A stretch of 64,000 bases of DNA. It comes from Rhodothermus marinus DSM 4252. GTDB lineage: Bacteria > Bacteroidota > Rhodothermia > Rhodothermales > Rhodothermaceae. Made by a program: the position numbers and the translations under genes. This document shows, one piece after another, positions 37,537 to 45,569 of the stretch (position 1 is its first letter; each line of letters starts with the position of its first letter). The notes beneath the pieces were generated by a model, which was not told the origin of the DNA, searched no databases, and saw only the letters and a program-made list of their open reading frames with translations. The stretch covers positions 500,001 to 564,000 of the forward strand of contig NC_013501.1 of NCBI RefSeq assembly GCF_000024845.1, given 5' to 3'.

Positions 37537-38323
37537 TGCAAGCCAGGGACGAGCCGACCCGACGCCTTTTCACATGGTGCAACTCTGGCTCGACGTCCGG
37601 CGCCTTTACGAACTGGGCCGGATGCTTGATCTTTTCCGGGCGCGCCGGCCGGTGAGCCTGTCCTACCTGGTGCACTGCGCCCTGGGCGAACTCTTCCAGG
37701 CGCAGGCCCCGCGGCCGTTTGCCGTCGAGGGGGAAAATCGGCGGGGACCCTGGGTCCGGGTACTCGGCTATGCGGATGTGCCGTGGGAGACGCTGCAGGA
37801 GCTTGCCCGGGGGTTTGCCAGCCCGGCCGTTTATGCCATCTGCGGCTGGGATCGTGGCGCTTCGAAGCCGATGCCCACGGAGATCCCGCGCGGAATGCGG
37901 CTGGCCTTCAGCGTACGGGTCTGCCCGGTGGTGCGCAAGGCCTCGGCCGGGCAATCGCCCCGGGGGCGGCGCTGGCAGAAAGGTCAGGAACTGGACGTCT
38001 TCCTCGATGCGGCCTGGAGCCAACCCGAGGCTGTGCTGGATCGCGAGGCCGTCTATGCGGAATGGCTTCGCCGTCAGATGGCCCGCCCTGAAAAAGGAGG
38101 CGCCCGGGTGGAGACCGTTCGCATGACGCGGTTTTCCATCGAACGAATGACGCGCCGGACGAACGGTTCGTCGCGTTCGGTCACGGTCATCCAGCGTCCG
38201 GACGTAACCCTCGAAGGGGTGCTGACCGTCACCGACAGTGCCGCGTTCATGCGAATGCTCCGCCGGGGCGTCGGACGCCACACCAGCTTCGGCTACGGCA
38301 TGCTCAAGCTCCGCCGGGCCTGA
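37526..38323 (+). CDS. cas6e: crRNA-processing endonuclease Cas6e (CasE/Cse3)
   Basis: The start ATG 37526 lies inside the end of cas5; the longer open frame upstream is a shadow of cas5. The 265 residues exceed E. coli CasE (199). The catalytic His is probably His50 in SYLVHCALGELF, which aligns with the E. coli LYQLHQGLWHLF segment. The C-terminal glycine-rich loop GVGRHTSFGYGMLKL binds the repeat hairpin. The family's first strand (FHMVQLWLDV) is followed by an inserted stretch of about 20 residues before the catalytic helix. It cuts the repeat 3' of the CCCCGC/GCGGGG hairpin. Confidence 0.92.
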   Translation: MKDNASQGRADPTPFHMVQLWLDVRRLYELGRMLDLFRARRPVSLSYLVHCALGELFQAQAPRPFAVEGENRRGPWVRVLGYADVPWETLQELARGFASPAVYAICGWDRGASKPMPTEIPRGMRLAFSVRVCPVVRKASAGQSPRGRRWQKGQELDVFLDAAWSQPEAVLDREAVYAEWLRRQMARPEKGGARVETVRMTRFSIERMTRRTNGSSRSVTVIQRPDVTLEGVLTVTDSAAFMRMLRRGVGRHTSFGYGMLKLRRA

Positions 38324-38340
38324 AGAGGAGAAATGCGCTC

Positions 38341-39234
38341 ATGGTTTTCAAAGGACGCCTCGGACTCGAATCGGCGCGGGTGCCGCAGGCCGACCGGCAC
38401 GGACTGCTGTGGCTGGAGCGGGGCCGCCTGAGCGCCGAAGACGGAACGCTGGTGTTCACCACGGCCGGTACCGATCGGCTGGCCGCCGGCACCTACGACA
38501 TTCCGCTGCAGCAGGTCTCCAACATCCTGCTCGGACCGGGCACCGTCGTCAGCCACGATGCGCTGCGCCTGCTGGCCCGTCAGCAGACCGGGTTGCTGGC
38601 GGTCGGCTCCGGTGGGGTACGGCTTTATGCCGTCAGCATGCCGTTTGGCCCCGACCGTTCGGAGCGGGCACGTCGGCATGCCCGTCTCTGGGCCGACGAA
38701 ACGCGCCGGCTGGAGATTGCCCGCGCCATGTACGCCATCCGGCTGGGCGGAGCGTTGCCACCGTACATTCAGGATCTGGACACGTTGCGCGGAATCGAAG
38801 GGGCACGCGTCAAAGAAAGCTATCGGCAGCTTGCGCGGCAGTTCGGCATTGACTGGCGGGGCCGTCGGTACGATCGCCAGCATCCTGAACTCAACGATCT
38901 GGTCAACAACGCGATCAACCATGCAGCCGTTGCCGTTTACGCGGCCGCCCGGATTGCCGTGGCCGTAACCGGCACCATCCCACAGCTCGGCTTCATCCAT
39001 GAGGCCTCCGGCCATGCCTTTGCGCTGGACATTGCCGATCTGTTTCGAACCACGGTCACCGTACCGGTGGCTTTTCGTGCGGTGCGTCAGTTCATCACGG
39101 AGGGCGGGCGCGACATCGAATCGGTGACCCGGACGCTGGCCGGGCGCACGCTGCGGGACGAGGAGGTCATTCCACGCATGATTGACTACATCAAGGAACT
39201 GATCGATGGCCATGACGATCGCCGTGACCCGTAA
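38341..39234 (+). CDS. cas1: Cas1 integrase, type I-E
   Basis: A 297-residue protein with the metal-binding residues Glu153 (RGIEGARVK), His220 (LGFIHEASGHAF) and Asp230/Asp233 (ALDIADLF), matching E. coli Glu141, His208, Asp218 and Asp221. A good ribosome-binding sequence (GAGGAG) precedes ATG 38341, 17 nt after the cas6e stop. With Cas2 it inserts new spacers at the leader end, which is only 51 nt after cas2. Confidence 0.97.
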   Translation: MVFKGRLGLESARVPQADRHGLLWLERGRLSAEDGTLVFTTAGTDRLAAGTYDIPLQQVSNILLGPGTVVSHDALRLLARQQTGLLAVGSGGVRLYAVSMPFGPDRSERARRHARLWADETRRLEIARAMYAIRLGGALPPYIQDLDTLRGIEGARVKESYRQLARQFGIDWRGRRYDRQHPELNDLVNNAINHAAVAVYAAARIAVAVTGTIPQLGFIHEASGHAFALDIADLFRTTVTVPVAFRAVRQFITEGGRDIESVTRTLAGRTLRDEEVIPRMIDYIKELIDGHDDRRDP

Positions 39235-39634
39235 CACGCCTGGCCGCTTTCGGGGCTTTCTGGCTTCCTGCATGCTGGAAATAGCACCGGGCGTGTATGT
39301 GGCGCCCCGGATGCCCCGGGATGTGCGTGAGCGGGTCTGGCAGGTCCTGCTGTCCTGGGCCGAGTTGATTCCGCCGGATGGGGGTGTGGTGCTGCTCTGG
39401 CGCAATCGCAAAGCGCCTTCTGGCCTGGATGTGCGGCTACTGGGCTGGCCCAAAAAGGAGCTGGTGGAGTACGAAGGAGTGTGGCTGGCGTGGCGTGGGT
39501 TGACGGCGGCGCACGACGTGGAGGAGCTTGCTCGACTGGTGGAGGCCGAGGAGCCGCCGCTTGAGGCGGGAGATCCGATCCTGCGGCTGGTGGAAAGACC
39601 GGACCTGGACGAAGAGGAGGGATCGTCTCTCTAA
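39206..39634 (+). CDS. cas2: Cas2, type I-E, with C-terminal extension
   Basis: A protein of up to 142 residues; ATG 39212 (MTIAVTRNTPGRFRGFLASCMLEIAPGVYV) is an alternative start. The core of about 95 residues is Cas2e, including VLLWRNRKAPSGLDVRLLGWPKKELVEYEGVWL. E. coli Cas2 has 94 residues; here an acidic tail of about 45 residues (VEELARLVEAEEPPLEAGDPILRLVERPDLDEEEG) follows the core. In some type I-E systems the same position carries a DnaQ-like domain; here such a domain is instead encoded separately upstream of cas3. The gene overlaps cas1 by 29 nt. Confidence 0.93.
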   Translation: MAMTIAVTRNTPGRFRGFLASCMLEIAPGVYVAPRMPRDVRERVWQVLLSWAELIPPDGGVVLLWRNRKAPSGLDVRLLGWPKKELVEYEGVWLAWRGLTAAHDVEELARLVEAEEPPLEAGDPILRLVERPDLDEEEGSSL

Positions 39635-39685
39635 TCAATCCTTAATTGTCCTTTTTTTGCCGCGGTTATGCCATAATGGCATAGA
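39635..39685 (+). promoter_or_regulatory. CRISPR leader
   Basis: 51 AT-rich nucleotides between the cas2 stop and the first repeat. They contain the palindrome TATGCCAT-A-ATGGCATA at 39667-39683, 2 nt before the first repeat. AATCAATCCTTAA at 39633-39645 matches 12 of 13 positions of the IHF consensus WATCAANNNNTTR and overlaps the cas2 stop. The leader side is confirmed by cas2 adjacency and by the repeat-type gradient. It is short for a type I-E leader, so the promoter may lie within cas2. Confidence 0.7.
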
Positions 39686-42600
39686 GGTGTCCCCGCACCC
39701 GCGGGGATAGTCCCTAAACTAATGGTAGCATGATGTGGCTGGATATGGTGTCCCCGCACCCGCGGGGATAGTCCCGTACCGGGCGCCGGTTTGTAACCCT
39801 TAATGCGGGTGTCCCCGCACCCGCGGGGATAGTCCCTATTCGTGAAGTCTCGCGCGGATCTGGCGCTCGGTGTCCCCGCACCCGCGGGGATAGTCCCGTG
39901 TACGTGAATGGATCGCACGTTATAAGGGAGGTGTCCCCGCACCCGCGGGGATAGTCCTCATTCTCGGGAAGTGCATTAGTGCAGCTAACGGGTGTCCCCG
40001 CACCCGCGGGGATAGTCCCATTTCGATCTCTTCGGGTGTGTAGATAGTTTGGGTGTCCCCGCACCCGCGGGGATAGTCCTTGCTGGAAAGCGCCGTGAAA
40101 GCGGGTAAGATCGGTGTCCCCGCACCCGCGGGGATAGTCCTTCGATGCAGATCGGCTCTTTCATCTTATTCTTGGTGTCCCCGCACCCGCGGGGATAGTC
40201 CCTGGCGAAGATAAGAAGGTGCTCTTCGCCGAGAGGTGTCCCCGCACCCGCGGGGATAGTCCCCTGGCCCGCGACTACGTGCGCGTCATGGCTGCGGTGT
40301 CCCCGCACCCGCGGGGATAGTCCCACTCCCTACCGTGTCAAGCCCTCACACTTCAGGGTGTCCCCGCACCCGCGGGGATAGTCCCTCTTCCAAAAGTTTC
40401 TATTGTGGAGCGTGTCCGGTGTCCCCGCACCCGCGGGGATAGTCCCCTCTGTGAGCCGCGAGGCCGACTCCCAAGGCCGGTGTCCCCGCACCCGCGGGGA
40501 TAGTCCCGCAAGCCCAGGCGAATCTTAAAATGGCAACGGGGTGTCCCCGCACCCGCGGGGATAGTCCCTCGCCCGCTGGAAGACGGACCGCGGCGAATAC
40601 GGTGTCCCCGCACCCGCGGGGATAGTCCTCGTGTATGAGAATGCGATTTCGTCGACGAACTGGTGTCCCCGCACCCGCGGGGATAGTCCCTGGACGAATT
40701 TGCCCCCGGCCGTTGCATGGGCGGTGTCCCCGCACCCGCGGGGATAGTCCCTCGAACGGGCCTCTGCATCCTCTATAGAAAGGGGTGTCCCCGCACCCGC
40801 GGGGATAGTCCCTTTAGGCAAAAAATTCTGGAGGTTTCTCTTTCGGTGTCCCCGCACCCGCGGGGATAGTCCCCTACACGATATGGGATGCCGTAAACAT
40901 CTACAGGTGTCCCCGCACCCGCGGGGATAGTCCCGACTCGGTCGGTCTGATTGGCCCGCCAGTCGGGGTGTCCCCGCACCCGCGGGGATAGTCCCGACTC
41001 GGTCGGTCTGATTGGCCCGCCAGTCGGGGTGTCCCCGCACCCGCGGGGATAGTCCTCGTTGCCACAGATCTGGCGGGAATGTGCGCCAGGTGTCCCCGCA
41101 CCCGCGGGGATAGTCCCTCCCTTGGAAATAGAGCTGAACGGCACAGCGGGGTGTCCCCGCACCCGCGGGGATAGTCCCACGATCCAGTTCTACCTCGATC
41201 TTCTGGCGCTGGTGTCCCCGCACCCGCGGGGATAGTCCCCCTTCCGCGTAGAAACGGATCCGGTCCAGATCGGTGTCCCCGCACCCGCGGGGATAGTCCC
41301 CGTCCGAGGTGGCGAAGGATAAAGTGATTTGGGGTGTCCCCGCACCCGCGGGGATAGTCCCGTGCTGTATTACACGAAAACCAACCGCCATCTGGTGTCC
41401 CCGCACCCGCGGGGATAGTCCCTCGACGAGCGTGACGTACTTCGTGCCGACCAGGGTGTCCCCGCACCCGCGGGGATAGTCCCGTATAGACCTTGCCGTA
41501 GTGTTTTTTGCAGAAGGTGTCCCCGCACCCGCGGGGATAGTCCTTGCACTAACGTTGCACTAACGATTGCACTTTGGGTGTCCCCGCACCCGCGGGGATA
41601 GTCCCACATCGGGCACGCCATCAGGCCGCGTGAAGCCGGTGTCCCCGCACCCGCGGGGATAGTCCCCTGGGGCTTTCCAGGCTAAAGCAGTTTAAGAAGG
41701 TGTCCCCGCACCCGCGGGGATAGTCCCTTGATGAGCTTTTCCTGGAAGCGACCGATCAGGGTGTCCCCGCACCCGCGGGGATAGTCCCTCTTTCACGCCG
41801 ATCAGGTGGACTCCCTCTTCGGTGTCCCCGCACCCGCGGGGATAGTCCCTAAACGGAGGTTTGCCATGCGCATCAACGAATGGTGTCCCCGCACCCGCGG
41901 GGATAGTCCCTCTGCACGTCCAGCGCCAGGCCCACCGTGTGCGGTGTCCCCGCACCCGCGGGGATAGTCCCCTCTCTGCTCTACCCGAAAGCTTCCGGCC
42001 CTGGGTGTCCCCGCACCCGCGGGGATAGTCCCCTTAGCGGTTGTGGAAAGGGTTGAAAACGTATGGTGTCCCCGCACCCGCGGGGATAGTCCCCGCTTCA
42101 AGCCCGACTTCGTGGGCGACGTGAAGGTGTCCCCGCACCCGCGGGGATAGTCCCGACCGTCTCCCCATCCTGCTGGGCCTTGTCGAGGTGTCCCCGCACC
42201 CGCGGGGATAGTCCTTCGATCTCCTGGTCGCCGATCCGGATGACCTGGGTGTCCCCGCACCCGCGGGGATAGTCCTTGCGCTTTGACGGACTCGGCCACC
42301 TGCACCAGGGTGTCCCCGCACCCGCGGGGATAGTCCCTTTCGGCGCAGCGCCAGCTGCTGACGGAAGTGGGTGTCCCCGCACCCGCGGGGATAGTCCCGT
42401 CACGAAGAAAGGCTCAGGAAGCAGGTCCTGGGTGCCCCCGCACCCGCGGGGATAGTCCTTCGAATGGTGTGGTGTATAGGTACTTAGACGCGGTGCCCCC
42501 GCACCCGCGGGGATAGTCCCTATGATCGACTTATGAAAAAGTTGAACATTCGGGTGCCCCCGCACCCGCGGGGATAGTCCCTGTTGATTACGTCCGCTTC

Positions 42601-44166
42601 GTAAACATCGCGCGGTGCCCCCGCACCCGCGGGGATAGTCCCAGCACCCGCTCGGTCGATCCGTCCGGGCCGCCGGTGCCCCCGCACCCGCGGGGATAGT
42701 CCCGTGATCGTGCGCTCAGCCATTCTCTTGCCGCAGGTGCCCCCGCACCCGCGGGGATAGTCCTGCCAGCGATACGCCGCAGCGACTTCGGATTGAGGTG
42801 CCCCCGCACACGCGGGGATAGTCCATGGCCGTCGATCTGGCCTACATTTACGACAAGGGTGCCCCCGCACACGCGGGGATAGTCCTCCAGACCGGCAAGC
42901 CCTGGCCGTTATCAAGCTGGTGCCCCCGCACACGCGGGGATAGTCCCGACGGCACGACCTACGTCATTCCGAACAACGAGGTGCCCCCGCACACGCGGGG
43001 ATAGTCCCTATGCGGAGCGCCTCTTGCCGGCCGAGACGGTGGTGCCCCCGCACACGCGGGGATAGTCCCTGCCGCCGGGTTTGCCGCGCCGCTCCCAGAG
43101 GGGTGCCCCCGCACACGCGGGGATAGTCCCTTCCAGGCGCATCACTTTTTCGGATAGATCCAGGTGCCCCCGCACACGCGGGGATAGTCCGTGCCTCTTC
43201 GGCCGTGTACACGGAGCGGCAGAGGTGCCCCCGCACACGCGGGGATAGTCCCGATCGTAAAGCGGTAATGCTCGAGGCGTCGCAGGTGCCCCCGCACACG
43301 CGGGGATAGTCCCTAAGGGAAAGGGCCGCCCTTCTTTCCGAAAAGGGTGCCCCCGCACACGCGGGGATAGTCCCAAAGCCATGGAGCGCCCTGTGATTCG
43401 CATGCTGGTGCCCCCGCACCCGCGGGGATAGTCCCCAGCGCCAGGTTGTGGCGCCGCGCGTAGAGATGGTGCCCCCGCACACGCGGGGATAGTCCTCCGG
43501 CCGCGATGCAAATGGTGCGCATCGTCCAGGTGCCCCCGCACACGCGGGGATAGTCCCCACGCGCTGAGGCCGTCATGGTCGAAGATGCCGGTGCCCCCGC
43601 ACACGCGGGGATAGTCCCCCGGAAGAAAAAAGAGGCCCGAAAAAAAAAGCGGTGCCCCCGCACACGCGGGGATAGTCCCGAGGAGCTGGTGCGCCAGGAG
43701 GCCGTCCTGGAGGTGCCCCCGCACACGCGGGGATAGTCCTTACGCCGCAGATCCCCTCTGATCTCTTTATTCGGTGCCCCCGCACACGCGGGGATAGTCC
43801 TCGTTTCAAAACGGGTACGATTATCTTCGTCTGGGTGCCCCCGCACACGCGGGGATAGTCCTTATCCCGTCCTCGACAAATGCCGAGGGTGGGAGGTGCC
43901 CCCGCACACGCGGGGATAGTCCCAGAAAAGCGCGGCCTATCGCTCATCGAAGAGCGGTGCCCCCGCACACGCGGGGATAGTCCTCAGATTAGGGCCACCA
44001 ATGGGGCGCTAGCTGTGGTGCCCCCGCACACGCGGGGATAGTCCTTGGTGAAAATGCGGTAAAGACTGCGTGAAGAAGGTGCCCCCGCACACGCGGGGAT
44101 AGTCCCAATACTTTCACAATACCATCGCCAGGGGCCAGGGTGCCCCCGCACACGCGGGGATAGTCC
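39686..44166 (+). CRISPR. type I-E CRISPR array, 74 repeats and 73 spacers
   Basis: Repeat starts were followed individually from 39686 to 44139; every step is exactly 61 nt, giving 74 repeats. The 28 fixed bases begin GGTG and contain the hairpin CCCCGC-ACCC-GCGGGG, ending ATAGTCC. A 29th base is nearly always C or T and probably comes from the protospacer motif, so the functional unit is 29 + 32. Three repeat types occur in order: GGTGT...CACCC (repeats 1-45), GGTGC...CACCC (46-51) and GGTGC...CACAC (52-74, except repeat 62, which is CACCC). Spacers 21 and 22 (40934-40966 and 40995-41027) are identical. The orientation matches E. coli repeats, so crRNA is read from the + strand. Confidence 0.99.
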
Positions 44167-44220
44167 CGCGGTCGATGCGGAAAAACCTCGAGACTGGCGT
44201 CGCATCGGTCGCAAATACAG

Positions 44221-44250
44221 AAAAAGGCTGCTGCACATAAAGCAGCAGCC
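44221..44250 (-). terminator. minus-strand intrinsic terminator 1 at the array end
   Basis: GGCTGCTGC (44226-44234) and GCAGCAGCC (44242-44250), a 9-bp perfect stem with a 7-nt loop, followed on the minus strand by TTTTT (44225-44221). It would stop leftward transcripts before they enter the array. Confidence 0.7.
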
Positions 44251-44459
44251 TGGTAGGTGACCCGGGTCAAGCACCGCGCTGCCCTCCCGGGTACGCCGCG
44301 CGTTTCGACGGGCGCGGCCTCCACGCGCGACGACATGGTCTTACAAGAAGTAGCTTAACAACGGTTCCATGTCTGTACGGATCATCGCCCATCTGGACGA
44401 CAAAGCCTTCCAGGCGTCGGTTCGAGAGCTGCACCGGCGCGTGCGTAACCTGCGTTCGC

Positions 44460-44487
44460 GGTGCCTCGCATACGCGGGGATCGTTCC
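44460..44487 (+). repeat. degenerate CRISPR repeat
   Basis: 28 nt beginning GGTGCC, with ACGCGGGGAT intact in the middle and CGTTCC at the end; about six differences from the CACAC repeat type. It lies 321 nt after the last intact repeat, out of phase with the 61-nt period. Confidence 0.75.
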
Positions 44488-44526
44488 GTCGAAAGGTTGC
44501 CGCCGTATCGGCTGCGACTTGCAGAG

Positions 44527-44557
44527 AAAAGGGCTGCTGCATGTAGCGCAGCAGCCC
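44527..44557 (-). terminator. minus-strand intrinsic terminator 2
   Basis: GGGCTGCTGC (44531-44540) and GCAGCAGCCC (44548-44557), a perfect 10-bp stem with a 7-nt loop, followed on the minus strand by TTTTC. It is the counterpart of the terminator at 44221-44250 in the duplicated unit and the first one met by transcripts from the DinB-like gene. Confidence 0.7.
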
Positions 44558-44836
44558 GGAGCGTAATCCAGACGAAGCGCCGCACCGCTTCCGGATACCC
44601 CGCGGGTTCATCGGACGCGGCCTTCCCCGCAGGGCTACACATTACAGGGGACTGTCCGCAGAAGGTTCCATGCGGAGCGTCGCGCGGCACGACGACAAGC
44701 CCCTCCAGGCCACAAGTGGGAAGCCGCATCGCATGAGGGCGGATAGCCTGCCCGAATCAATTCGGGCGTCGCCGATCCCGTAAAGATCGCGCTGTGGCCT
44801 TTTGCCCGCCGAAGTGCGGCCTGAGACACATGGAGG

Positions 44837-45325
44837 TCATGCCGGATTTTGCGGAGAGCGGGCCCAGACGATGAAGTCCGTTTTTGTCGGCACGCCCTCC
44901 AGCTGGCGAACCAGCAGCATGATCTGGCCCCGATGATAAGCTCCGTGGGCCAGAAGATGGGTAAGGATGTCCGCCAGGGTGCTCCTGTGGGCAACGCCGA
45001 AAGTCGTTCGGTAGGACACCGTGCGCTCCAGTTCTTCGGCGTTCAGCCGCGAAAGCAAGCGCTCCCAGCGGTCAAGCGCCCGGTCAATTCGAAGCGCCGC
45101 TTCCTCCACAGAAAGGTCGGTCGGAAACAACGTCACCGCCGTCTGCTCCTCACCTTCCACCCGCGCAAGCCAGCATTCGAGCGCCACCGCCAGATGCCCC
45201 AGCAGGGTGACCGCTCGTTGATAGGAAGGCGCTTGCCGACGGGCTTCCGGCACGCTCTGAAAGGCCTCTACAACCGGCCGGATGCAGTGACGCTCGTACG
45301 CGAGCCAGCGATGCCAGGGTGTCAT
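44837..45325 (-). CDS. DinB-like metalloenzyme superfamily protein
   Basis: A 162-residue four-helix DinB/YfiT-like protein. The metal-binding histidines are probably His48 region (LLGHLAVALE) and the pair in LTHLLAHGAYHRGQIMLLVRQLEG near residues 125-145, the typical DinB C-terminal motif. GGAGG lies 7 nt before ATG 45325. Members include thiol-dependent transferases and many of unknown function. It is transcribed towards the CRISPR array, from which two hairpin terminators separate it. Confidence 0.85.
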   Translation of the reverse strand: MTPWHRWLAYERHCIRPVVEAFQSVPEARRQAPSYQRAVTLLGHLAVALECWLARVEGEEQTAVTLFPTDLSVEEAALRIDRALDRWERLLSRLNAEELERTVSYRTTFGVAHRSTLADILTHLLAHGAYHRGQIMLLVRQLEGVPTKTDFIVWARSPQNPA

Positions 45326-45516
45326 GATGAATCCTCCTGCAAAAGCCCGGAGCTACCGGCGGGCTCGGGAGCACATTGCCGTCAGCTTGGCGTCTCCCGC
45401 GTCGTGGACAGGACCAGGCTTCGTGCGTAATGGCGGGACTGATCCGCGTCAATCGCTATGTCCTGTTACCACCCGGCGTTGACCAGGTTCTTGATCGAAA
45501 AGACTTGACTTTTAAA

Positions 45517-45543
45517 ACCGGTTTACTTTGTTTAAAGACCGGT
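45517..45543. promoter_or_regulatory. paired ACCGGT boxes upstream of the GH5-like gene
   Basis: AAAACCGGTTT (ACCGGT at 45517-45522) and AAGACCGGTAA (ACCGGT at 45538-45543), centres 21 bp apart, two helical turns. AAACCGGTTT is a typical even-length LacI-family operator. A matching pair lies upstream of galT. Confidence 0.45.
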
Positions 45544-45569
45544 AATCGATTCATCCACCGACTACGTTC

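Larger units (their letters stand above)
44139..44780. repeat. decayed tandem duplication of the array's trailing end
   Basis: The last repeat plus about 290 nt (44139-44459) is followed by a diverged second copy (44460 to about 44780). Both copies start with a repeat (the second degenerate), contain a GGCTGCTGC...GCAGCAGCC hairpin, a GRCGCGGCCT segment, a GGTTCCATG segment and a GACGACAA...CTCCAGGC-like segment in the same order. The region 44167-44836 holds no convincing gene. Confidence 0.65.

Noticed and set aside
39631-44336. Long minus-strand frames through the array encoding repeated GTIPAGAGTP, DYPRGCGDT and GLSPRVRGH units
   Set aside because: They are translations of the CRISPR repeats in successive frames with a 61-nt period, a known annotation artefact; no start signals or domain structure.
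44267-44729. Minus- and plus-strand frames of 90-115 residues between the array and the DinB-like gene
   Set aside because: They run through hairpin terminators and a degenerate repeat, and resemble each other only because the DNA is duplicated; no recognisable protein.
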